Shown: positions 1 to 6,115 of the stretch, in pieces
Layout of the letters: each line of letters starts with the position of its first letter
How positions within the stretch are numbered: position 1 is the first letter of the stretch
Origin: CAWVWF01 sp963933885
GTDB taxonomy: Bacteria; Bacteroidota; Bacteroidia; Flavobacteriales_C; GCA-002722245
DNA length: 8,468 nt
Direction: 5' to 3'
Assembly (NCBI GenBank): GCA_963933885.1
Contig: CAWVWF010000161.1
Coordinates: 1-8,468 of the forward strand
Notes under the pieces: generated by a model
What the model was told of the DNA's origin: nothing
Database searches by the model: none
Seen by the model: only the letters and a program-made list of their open reading frames with translations
Translations under genes and position numbers: made by a program

Positions 1-491
1 CCTTACAAGAATGTGGAAGATACGATTGGATTGCTTACGGAGTTGTAAACAGTGCCGAGGGATGTCCAGAAGGTGTTATTAATTTTCATCCTTTAAAAAT
101 ATACAAAGGTAGTTTTAAAAAAGAGGTTAATATTTCTTTTGATTGCGGACAAGAATGTATTCCAGATGTTAATGCTGGAGAGCACTGGTTGTTTTATGCA
201 AAGAAGGATAATGCTCAGGAGTTACATATGAGCTTTTGTAGTCATTCAAGAAAGCAAGTCCCTGATTCGATTCAGGATTATTTAGGTGCTGCGAATGGGC
301 GAAGTTTTAAAGGTGAAATGAAGTTTTTAGATGAAAACTTTCAAGTTGCAGTTAAAACTAGAGGTATCAATTTGGAGCAAAGAAAATACGAAAAAGTAAA
401 TCCTAGGTATATTCCATTTCTTTTGGGAGCAGGATTGTTATTTATGGTAATTGGATACTTTGTATTTAATAGAATAATGAAAAAAAATTAA
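1..491 (+). CDS. TIMP/NTR-like envelope protein with C-terminal membrane anchor (3' part only)
   Basis: The frame is open from the left edge (first whole codon at base 3) to TAA at 489-491, giving the last 162 residues; the true start lies outside the window. A TTG at 189 is only an internal codon. The visible part runs: a Cys at residue 4, 'WIAYGVVNS', then 'LKIYKGSF..EVNISF', 'C..EC' (residues 48-52), 'AGEHWLFYAKK' and 'SFCSHSRK'. This order (vessel strand, 'KIYKG', paired cysteines, 'G.hWLfYA', then 'C..sR') is what I know from the tissue-inhibitor-of-metalloproteinase/netrin-like fold found in secreted bacterial proteins. About 35 polar residues follow, then one hydrophobic helix (about residues 136-156) and a short basic tail, 'NRIMKKN'. 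I infer a domain outside the cytoplasmic membrane anchored by its C-terminus. The partner or target cannot be read from the sequence. Family assignment is moderate; the coding call is strong. Confidence 0.75.
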   Translation, partial: LQECGRYDWIAYGVVNSAEGCPEGVINFHPLKIYKGSFKKEVNISFDCGQECIPDVNAGEHWLFYAKKDNAQELHMSFCSHSRKQVPDSIQDYLGAANGRSFKGEMKFLDENFQVAVKTRGINLEQRKYEKVNPRYIPFLLGAGLLFMVIGYFVFNRIMKKN

Positions 492-505
492 ATAAATACT
501 TGATT

Positions 506-530
506 TAAATAAACTATTATAGTTTATTTA
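506..530. terminator. Perfect 11-bp AT-rich hairpin, possible (bidirectional) terminator
   Basis: Bases 506-516 and 520-530 are exact reverse complements with a 3-nt loop (TTA). It begins 14 nt after the stop of the NTR-like gene. The stem has a single G-C pair and the right arm is rich in T, but no clean T-tract follows on either strand. It could therefore be a weak intrinsic terminator for the + strand gene, and perhaps for proCAB read-through from the other side. Its last base is the first base of the decayed globin ATG, so it may also be a remnant of that gene's control region. Confidence 0.45.
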
Positions 531-845
531 TGTTCCAAAAAGAGATACAAAACTGACAACATATAAAGTGTTTAGTAATCACTTTTTTGTTGAGGTTAGA
601 AAAAATAAATTGATTGGCCCCATCACTTGGTTAAGTCACCAGACCTTTGGAAGGTTCATTGATTGAGAATTTGAAAACACGAAGGAATTCCATCTCTGAG
701 TTGTTATATAAAAAAATCACAAATTAGCTCAACCTCATTTTGATAGATGGCTAGAACTATTGTAGACTTAGCACAAGATAGGGCAGAGGCTATTAGAGCA
801 AGGATACATGAGCATATAAAAAGGCTAAGTATCGTTAGGTATTAG
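530..845 (+). pseudogene. Decayed group 3 truncated haemoglobin
   Basis: No single frame is open here, but three frames joined in order give a globin-like protein. From ATG 530: 'MFQKEIQN', stop TGA 554-556, then 'QHIKCLVITF'. At the T-run 583-588 the frame moves as if one T had been lost, and continues 'FVEVRKNKLIGPI', matching the family's 'FYekVR.d..lGpiF'. Further on come 'FGRFID', stop 664, 'EFENTKEFHL', stop 697, a stop at 709, then 'KNHKLAQPHFDRWLEL'. This last part matches the region of the haem-ligating proximal His and the 'HF.rWl.lf' motif. After stop 763 the frame changes again (ATG 747 frame) to 'TIVDL' and 'AQDRAEAIRARIHEHIKRL', ending at TAG 843-845. About 7-8 residues seem deleted between these two pieces. 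The intact family is about 120-135 aa, and the remnant covers nearly all of it. The tail overlaps the convergent proB end by 11 bases. Assignment is by remembered family pattern, not by search. Confidence 0.72.
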
Positions 846-1611
846 TAAACTTTGTGTAAGGTATATCTTCTTCTAGGGTTTTCTTAATGAAGAACTCTGT
901 GCTACCATTAACAATATATACTTCGATATTGTGACCTTCACAAATTTCCATTGCTTTAATCTTAGTTGTCATTCCACCAGTACCTAGTCCATCTTCAAGC
1001 TCTTCGATGAACGGTTTAACATCTTCTACATCATTTACTTCTTCGATGAGTTCTGCGTCAGGATTTGTATGTGGGTTTGAATCGTAAATTCCATCAATAT
1101 CAGAAGCGATAATTAGTTTCTGAGCGTCAATTAAAACAGCGACCAAGGCAGACAGTGTGTCATTGTCACCTAATATGCTAAGTTCGTCTATTGCAACAGT
1201 GTCATTTTCATTGATGATAGGAATGTACTGATGTGCTAATAAACTTGTTATAGTATTGAAAGTGTGATTTCTTGAAACAGGATTGTCAAAATCATGATGC
1301 GTTACCAAACATTGCGCAATTTTTAGTCCGAAATCGGCAAAAACTTCATTGTATAGTTGCATTAATTTAGGTTGTCCAATAGCAGATAAAGCTTGTTTAG
1401 AAGTAACTAAATCATCAGGAGTACTTAAAAGTTTGTCGAACTGTTTTGCTGCAGCAACTGCTCCAGAAGAAATTAAGATCACATCATACTCTTCCTGAAG
1501 CTCAATAATTTGCCGAGCGATATCTTCCATCTTTCCTCTCGAAATGATTTCGGTACCTACAGTTAACGTTGATGTTCCTATTTTTACTACAATTCTTTTT
1601 TTTATACTCAT
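835..1611 (-). CDS. proB: Glutamate 5-kinase, short form without PUA domain
   Basis: Catalyses the first step of proline synthesis in the cytoplasm: ATP-dependent phosphorylation of L-glutamate to gamma-glutamyl phosphate. The 258-aa protein is one amino-acid-kinase domain. It has the N-terminal 'VVKIGTSTLT' with Lys10, 'ISSGAVAAA' (47-55), 'INENDTVAIDE' (133-143), the 'LGDNDTLSALVA' nucleotide/substrate loop (147-158), 'ASDIDGIYDSNP' (169-180) and the 'GTGGMTTKIKAM' loop (210-221). Enterobacterial ProB is about 110 residues longer because of a C-terminal PUA domain; here the protein ends soon after the kinase fold, so the short form is complete rather than truncated. ATG 1611 directly precedes the kinase motif. 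It is last in proC-proA-proB, 15 nt after proA. Its 3' end overlaps the globin remnant on the other strand. Confidence 0.95.
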   Translation of the reverse strand: MSIKKRIVVKIGTSTLTVGTEIISRGKMEDIARQIIELQEEYDVILISSGAVAAAKQFDKLLSTPDDLVTSKQALSAIGQPKLMQLYNEVFADFGLKIAQCLVTHHDFDNPVSRNHTFNTITSLLAHQYIPIINENDTVAIDELSILGDNDTLSALVAVLIDAQKLIIASDIDGIYDSNPHTNPDAELIEEVNDVEDVKPFIEELEDGLGTGGMTTKIKAMEICEGHNIEVYIVNGSTEFFIKKTLEEDIPYTKFTNT

Positions 1612-1626
1612 ACTTAATTGAAGTTC

Positions 1627-2817
1627 TTAACCTCTAATTTGTCCGTTTCCTTTGATGTACCATTTATTAGTAACCAATTGTCCCGTTGCTACTGGTCCAC
1701 GGAAATGTAATTTTTGTGTGCTAATCGCTATTTCGGCTCCAAATCCAAGTTGACCTCCATCGGTAAATCTTGTAGAAGCGTTATGATATACACAAGCACA
1801 ATCAACTCCGTTTTGGAAATCCTCTGCTACTGAATCGTTAGATGCAATAATAACAGCGGAATGTCCTCCAGAATATTTGTTGATCGTTTCAATAGATTCT
1901 TCCATAGAATCTGATTGGCTAATTAACATTTTTGCAGATAAGAATTCTTCTGCGTATATATTGTCTTTCATTACTGTAACACCAGCAATTTTTTCAAGTC
2001 TATCACCATCAACAACTACTTCAATTCCAATTTTTGTTAATTCACGAACTAAAAGTTCTGCCTTCAAATCGAAATCAGGAATGTTGTTATTGATAATTAC
2101 TTTATCAGTAGCATTACAAACACTTAATCTACTTTTTCCATTTAAGATAACATCAACAGCCATGTCGAAATCACACTTGTCGTGAACGTAAACAAAGTTG
2201 TTTCCTCTTCCACTAATAATTAATGGAACAGTAGTATTTGTTCTGATATAGTTTATTAATCCTTCACCACCTCTTGGGATAATTAAATCCAAGTTGTGTG
2301 TGTTTTCTTTCAATAATTTTTGAGTCTCAGTTCTATCAATATCCAAGTAAGTAACAAAATCCGTTGGGATTCCATTCTTTTCTAAAGCTTGATGCCAAAT
2401 GTCTACAAGTGCGAGGTTTGATTTCTTACTTTCTTTACCACCTTTTAAAAGGATTTTATTACCACCTTTAAAAGCAGTAATGGCAGCCTCGATAGTAACA
2501 TCAGGACGAGATTCATATATAATTAATATTCTTCCAAAAGGAACCAATTTGTTTTGAACCAACATCCCGTTTGGGTGATTGTATTCATGTAAAACCTTTC
2601 CTTGAGGATCTTCATCAGTAATTACTTCAAGAATGGAATTAACCATTCCGTCAACCTTTTTCGAGTTAACTTTCAATCTATCAATCAAAGTAGGATCTAT
2701 ATTTCCTGCTGCTTCAAGATCTTTAGCGTTAGCTTCTATAATTACTTCTTTATTAGCCGCAATTAAATCAGCTAAGTCTTGAAGAGTTTTATTTTTAATT
2801 TCAGTTGAAAAAATCAT
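1627..2817 (-). CDS. proA: Gamma-glutamyl phosphate reductase (glutamate-5-semialdehyde dehydrogenase)
   Basis: Reduces ProB's product with NADPH to glutamate-5-semialdehyde, which cyclises to pyrroline-5-carboxylate. The 396-aa protein shows the aldehyde-dehydrogenase-like family signatures in order: 'YESRPDVTIEAA' (101-112), 'LKGGKESKKSN' (124-134), 'LIIPRGGEGLI' (178-188), 'SVCNATDK' containing the likely catalytic Cys234, 'SGGHSAVI' (316-323), and the C-terminal stretches 'NASTRFTDGGQLGFGAEI' (346-363) and 'STQKLHFRGP' (366-375). It is slightly shorter than the roughly 415-residue enteric and Bacillus enzymes. Two spots differ from the common form: 'SGRGNNFVYV' where a G.CH.YVD-type motif is usual, and 'VYHNASTRF' in place of 'VYVNASTRF'. 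The catalytic core is otherwise intact. It starts 22 nt after proC and is cotranscribed with proC and proB. Confidence 0.95.
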   Translation of the reverse strand: MIFSTEIKNKTLQDLADLIAANKEVIIEANAKDLEAAGNIDPTLIDRLKVNSKKVDGMVNSILEVITDEDPQGKVLHEYNHPNGMLVQNKLVPFGRILIIYESRPDVTIEAAITAFKGGNKILLKGGKESKKSNLALVDIWHQALEKNGIPTDFVTYLDIDRTETQKLLKENTHNLDLIIPRGGEGLINYIRTNTTVPLIISGRGNNFVYVHDKCDFDMAVDVILNGKSRLSVCNATDKVIINNNIPDFDLKAELLVRELTKIGIEVVVDGDRLEKIAGVTVMKDNIYAEEFLSAKMLISQSDSMEESIETINKYSGGHSAVIIASNDSVAEDFQNGVDCACVYHNASTRFTDGGQLGFGAEIAISTQKLHFRGPVATGQLVTNKWYIKGNGQIRG

Positions 2818-2839
2818 AATTATTGAATATATCCCTAAT

Positions 2840-3643
2840 TTACGAATTCCCTAGCTCAACCGCACGGTTATAAGCAGCGAATATTCCTTTTTTAATTTTT
2901 TCCTTTACATCTTCATTTTCAAATGTATCAATTGCAGCCCTTGTTGTACCTCCTTTTGAGCATACTTTATTAATCCAACCTGAAGTAGTTTCTTCCTTTT
3001 GTTTAAACAAATCAACAGCACCACCAAAGGTTTGAGTCGTTATTGCTTTTGCAACTTCTTCTTCGAATCCCATTTCATGGGCAGCTTCCATCATGGCTTC
3101 CATGAAATAGAATATATAAGCAGACCCACTTCCTGATAAACCAGTAGTTTTATCGATATCGTCTTCAGTTTTCACATTAATAGCCTCTCCTGTAGAAGAA
3201 AGTAGTTTTTCAACGATTGATAACTCCTTTTCTGAAACTTGCTCAGAACCAGTAAAAGTTGTCATTCCTTTGTTGATCATTGCTGGTAAATTAGGCATAG
3301 ATCTGATAATTTTATCTAAACCTAATCCAGCTTGAATTGTAGATATTTTAACTCCGGCCATTACCGAAATTATCAATTGATCTTTCTTTACGAAAGGTAA
3401 TATTTGTTTGAATAGATCTTCGCTATGAAATGGCTTAACTGCAACCATTATTATATCAGCTTGAGGAACACATTCTTCAGCAGAACCAAAAACTTTAAAT
3501 TGAGGCTCTTCCTTTTTTAAACGAGCAATACTTTCTTCACTTCGTTGAAGAACCATAATTTCTTCACCCAATAGTTGAGCATTATGAATTCCTTTTGCAT
3601 AGGTTAATCCCATGTTTCCACCACCAATAACTAATAATTTCAT
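2840..3643 (-). CDS. proC: Pyrroline-5-carboxylate reductase
   Basis: Last step of proline synthesis: NAD(P)H-dependent reduction of pyrroline-5-carboxylate to L-proline in the cytoplasm. I chose ATG 3643 (267 aa). The frame extends 7 codons further to a TTG at 3664, but those codons overlap the promoter -7 element, and the Rossmann motif 'MKLLVIGGGNMG' starts at this ATG. Later landmarks are 'VAVKPFH' (67-73), 'IRSMPNLPAMINKGMT' (113-128), 'TTGLSGSGSAYIF' (166-178) and 'VCSKGGTTRAAI' (227-238). The last two are the substrate-binding and C-terminal dimerisation signatures; the common forms read SGSGPA and SPGGTT, so a Ser and a Lys stand where Pro is usual. Length is normal for the family. 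It is the first gene of proC-proA-proB, so the final enzyme of the pathway is translated first. Confidence 0.95.
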   Translation of the reverse strand: MKLLVIGGGNMGLTYAKGIHNAQLLGEEIMVLQRSEESIARLKKEEPQFKVFGSAEECVPQADIIMVAVKPFHSEDLFKQILPFVKKDQLIISVMAGVKISTIQAGLGLDKIIRSMPNLPAMINKGMTTFTGSEQVSEKELSIVEKLLSSTGEAINVKTEDDIDKTTGLSGSGSAYIFYFMEAMMEAAHEMGFEEEVAKAITTQTFGGAVDLFKQKEETTSGWINKVCSKGGTTRAAIDTFENEDVKEKIKKGIFAAYNRAVELGNS

Positions 3644-3661
3644 GCTTGAATATTTAGAAGG

Positions 3662-3693
3662 CAAAGGTATATAGACTTAAGGCAGGATCAAAA
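3662..3693 (-). promoter_or_regulatory. Bacteroidota-type promoter for proCAB
   Basis: Read on the - strand: TTTTG (3693-3689), a 19-nt spacer, then TACCTTTG (3669-3662), an exact match to the Bacteroidota -7 consensus TAnnTTTG with a -33 TTG at normal spacing. The predicted transcript starts about 10-15 nt before the proC ATG (3643), leaving a very short leader with no Shine-Dalgarno. The -33 element overlaps the stop codon of the upstream DUF72 gene (3690-3688), so proCAB can be transcribed independently of it. No attenuator or riboswitch fits in so short a leader. Confidence 0.7.
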
Positions 3694-4596
3694 CATTTCT
3701 GTTTGTCCCTGATTTGTATAATCTAAAGGGAGTTTTAGGTTGAGTTTAGGATGTTTTTTATTGATTTGTTCGATGGTATATTTTACAAGGATTGCACTGA
3801 AACTTCTTAGTTGATCTGGTTGGTGGATCATGAAATATATTTTACTTAATCCTTGATCAATCCATTCTCCTAATCTTAAAATCCAAGCATCAATTCTTCT
3901 GTAATCAGTTTCAACTAAACCGTTTCCTACAAAACGAATGTAAGCAGTATTGTTGGTTGTCATTTGATGAACAACGTCACGTCTTCCTGCAGTATCTGTG
4001 ATGACATGTGCAATATTGTATTGATTTAACAATGCTCCAAGTTCCTGAGTTTTATTTAACTCTGGATTACGAATTTCAAGCGCATAATCTTGTTCTCTTG
4101 GTAAATGTTGAATGAATTTTTCTAGTTCAGCAAGTCTTGAAAGAGAGAAGTTATTTTGCATAAGCATAAACGAAGTTCCTGCCTTTTGCCCCATGGCGTC
4201 AATGGCCAAAATATATTGATCTAAACGATCTAGTACATCTTTAGAAAGCAATTCTTTTCTTTGAGAAATAATCTGTGGGACTTTAAATGAAAGTTTAAAA
4301 TCTTCACCAACTGCTTCCTTCCAAGTATTCATTGTTTTAGGAGGTGGAGTTCCATAGCGAGTTGCATTTACTTCAACAGTAGAAAACTGTTTTGCATACT
4401 CTTTTAAAAAGTTTTTTTGAGGTGTTTTTTCAGGATAAAACTTCCCGACATAATCCTTGTCTGCCCATACTGAACAGCCAATATGGATTTCTAAATCAGC
4501 TTTTTTATTGATTTTAATAAAGTCCTTATTGAAAGAGGAACTTTCAGGAAGGTTAAAATCTACATCGTTTACATCACTTAAAAATCCATACTTCAT
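3688..4596 (-). CDS. DUF72 family (YecE-like) TIM-barrel protein
   Basis: A 302-aa protein. The frame is open upstream to 4734, but that extension crosses the start of the divergent gene at 4682 and looks non-coding; ATG 4596 gives a sensible N-terminus. Family features: 'IHIGCSVWADKDYVGKFYP' (37-55), equivalent to the usual 'iGtsgW.y.dW.g.FYP'; 'LKEYAKQFSTVEVNATRYGTP' split at residues 64-84, with the conserved Glu75; 'W......DFKLSFKVP' (92-107); 'YALEIRNP' (171-178); 'ITDTAGRRD' (199-207); and 'AYIRFVGNG' (218-226). Where many members have an 'iTH' motif after the F.fK.P strand, this one has 'IISQRKE', and the end motif reads 'IYFMIHQPDQ' rather than the commoner 'N.H..G'. The biochemical function of DUF72 is not established, so none is claimed. 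It is upstream of and co-oriented with proCAB but separated by that operon's promoter. Confidence 0.88.
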   Translation of the reverse strand: MKYGFLSDVNDVDFNLPESSSFNKDFIKINKKADLEIHIGCSVWADKDYVGKFYPEKTPQKNFLKEYAKQFSTVEVNATRYGTPPPKTMNTWKEAVGEDFKLSFKVPQIISQRKELLSKDVLDRLDQYILAIDAMGQKAGTSFMLMQNNFSLSRLAELEKFIQHLPREQDYALEIRNPELNKTQELGALLNQYNIAHVITDTAGRRDVVHQMTTNNTAYIRFVGNGLVETDYRRIDAWILRLGEWIDQGLSKIYFMIHQPDQLRSFSAILVKYTIEQINKKHPKLNLKLPLDYTNQGQTEMF

Positions 4597-4614
4597 ATTC
4601 TGTAAAAATAAAAT

Positions 4615-4665
4615 AATGTAAATGAAACTGTTACATTTTTCGAAGCTTTTGTTATGAATGTAAAT
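4615..4665. promoter_or_regulatory. Repeated AATGTAAAT motif with inverted half-site, possible operator
   Basis: In the 85-nt region between the divergent starts at 4596 (-) and 4682 (+), AATGTAAAT occurs at 4615-4623 and again at 4657-4665, 42 nt apart. The reverse complement TTACATT lies between them at 4631-4637. The first copy and the inverted copy form a 7-bp inverted repeat around a 9-nt spacer. This is the layout of a regulator binding region or of a hairpin. In sequence this AT-rich short repeats can arise by chance, so confidence is low. Confidence 0.35.
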
Positions 4666-4681
4666 CTTAAAACTTCTTGAT

Positions 4682-6112
4682 ATGAATTCTACAAAAGCAA
4701 TACGCCATTTGGCTATCGTGTCTGCAATCGCCATCTCTGGTGTTTACTTACTTTCAAATGAGAACGAAGTGATAGTTAAAACAAAACCATTGGTTGATGT
4801 TGCTGTTGGAGCGGACGTTTTTGTTTTTAATTCAGCAGAAGATTATGCATTGCGAACAAGACAAGGTTCTGTGGTTTATGTAGATGCAAATTCTTTTGAG
4901 CACCGTGATGGTAGCGAATTAAAAGGTGATGTAGAGGTTAGTTTTAAAGAGTATCATAATATTATGGATGTTATAAAATCTAGAGTTAAAATGACTTATG
5001 ATTCTGCTGGTGTAAAATATCACTTACAATCTGCTGGGATGTTTGAGATTGAGGGTAAGCATGATGGAAGAGCAATTCAGCTTAAAAAAGGAAAGGAATT
5101 AAGGGTTGATCTTTTGACAAATACAAACGGAGGGAAGTTTAATTTTTACAAATTCGAGAATGATAAATGGGAGTTCTTACATAAAGATGAGAGTTTTTCA
5201 AAACGAGATGGAGAAGCGTTAGCGGATATTGAAGAGGAGTTAAAGAGGGTTGGAACAAGGATAAAAGAGATTGAATCTGAAATGCCTATAAAACCAAGTA
5301 CTGTTGATCATAATAAATTGAATATTAAGATTGATTTTAAAGCGCTTGAATTTCCAGAATTGGAAGGATTTAAGGATGTGTTATTTGAATTTGTAGATGA
5401 TAATATGAGTGTTGAGAAATTTGAGGCGTTTGATTGGGATTTTGTAGAAATTGATAAAAAAGAGGAAGGAATTTATCAATTGTCTGTTTATTCGAATGGT
5501 GAAAAGTATGTTTTTAATACGAAGCCAGTACTTGGTAGTGATCAAACTTCAGGTGTATTCGCAACACTATTTAATAAATATGAAAAGGAGCTGTCAGTTC
5601 AGAATGGAATTAAGAAAGATTTAAATTTAAAAAAGATGACTTTGTTTAGGTCCTCTGAAAAGGAAAGGAAGAGCAGTTTAGCATCTTATAAAAGTTTAAA
5701 TGCACAGAGATCAGAAACTGAAGAAACAAGATCTAGATTGCTAAGATCATTTCAAATTGCTTCTTTTGGAATGTATAATTCTGATTGTCCGGCAAACTTA
5801 CCTGAAGGACCAATGTTCGTAGCTGATTTTAAAGCTTCAGATGATGATAGTTTAAAACACCATTATGCGTATTTAATAGAGAAGAATACAAAACGTTTTT
5901 TCACTTTTTATCCTTCAACATATTCAAATTTCAAGTGTGATCCTAAATCAGATAATATGATTGTTATTCTTACAGACTCTAACAGAATATATGCTTGTGA
6001 TAACAGTGGGTTTGCTGGAGCTGGTACGAAAGCTTCACATGAATTTGAGTTGGATTTTAAAGAGATAGATTCAGAATCTGAAATGTCAATAAAAAGCGAA
6101 TTAAACTTTTAA
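4682..6112 (+). CDS. Bacteroidota N-terminally anchored/secreted protein of unknown function
   Basis: A 476-aa protein. Residues 1-24 (basic 'KAIRHL', then a hydrophobic stretch to 'GVYLLSN') look like an uncleaved anchor or a signal peptide; no lipobox Cys is present. Residues about 45-170 form a beta-rich domain with 'VVYVDANSFEHRDGSELKG' (64-82), 'VSFKEYHNIMDVI' (86-98), 'MTYDSAGVKYHLQSAGMFEI' (104-123) and 'KKGKELRVDLLTN' (135-147). I recognise this as a type common in uncharacterised Bacteroidota envelope proteins. A short charged helical, possibly coiled-coil segment spans about 177-203. A lysine/glutamate-rich middle follows, then a C-terminal beta domain beginning near 'FQIASFGMYNSDCP' (357-370) with Cys369, Cys419 and Cys439. 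The start is ATG 4682. The next gene begins 3 nt after its stop, so the two are almost surely cotranscribed. Function is not recognised; an extracytoplasmic structural or adhesive role is only a guess. Confidence 0.85.
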   Translation: MNSTKAIRHLAIVSAIAISGVYLLSNENEVIVKTKPLVDVAVGADVFVFNSAEDYALRTRQGSVVYVDANSFEHRDGSELKGDVEVSFKEYHNIMDVIKSRVKMTYDSAGVKYHLQSAGMFEIEGKHDGRAIQLKKGKELRVDLLTNTNGGKFNFYKFENDKWEFLHKDESFSKRDGEALADIEEELKRVGTRIKEIESEMPIKPSTVDHNKLNIKIDFKALEFPELEGFKDVLFEFVDDNMSVEKFEAFDWDFVEIDKKEEGIYQLSVYSNGEKYVFNTKPVLGSDQTSGVFATLFNKYEKELSVQNGIKKDLNLKKMTLFRSSEKERKSSLASYKSLNAQRSETEETRSRLLRSFQIASFGMYNSDCPANLPEGPMFVADFKASDDDSLKHHYAYLIEKNTKRFFTFYPSTYSNFKCDPKSDNMIVILTDSNRIYACDNSGFAGAGTKASHEFELDFKEIDSESEMSIKSELNF

Positions 6113-6115
6113 GCT

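Noticed and set aside
747..845. Short + strand ORF of 32 codons beginning MARTIVDL
   Set aside because: Considered as an independent small gene, but it continues the globin-like reading and has no ribosome site or promoter; treated as the tail of the pseudogene.
1877..2185. + strand open frame of 102 codons
   Set aside because: Lies wholly antisense inside proA, low-complexity Ser/Ile/Thr protein with no recognisable motif; a shadow of a well-supported gene.
3644..3664. Seven-codon upstream extension of proC from a TTG
   Set aside because: Overlaps the -7 promoter box and precedes the natural Rossmann N-terminus; ATG 3643 preferred.
4632..4639. TACATTTT as a -7 box for the + strand gene at 4682
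   Set aside because: One mismatch to TAnnTTTG and no TTG at the right distance upstream; not called a promoter.
4597..4734. N-terminal extension of the DUF72 reading frame up to 4734
   Set aside because: Overlaps the divergent 476-aa gene's start and encodes no family-like sequence; ATG 4596 is the better start.
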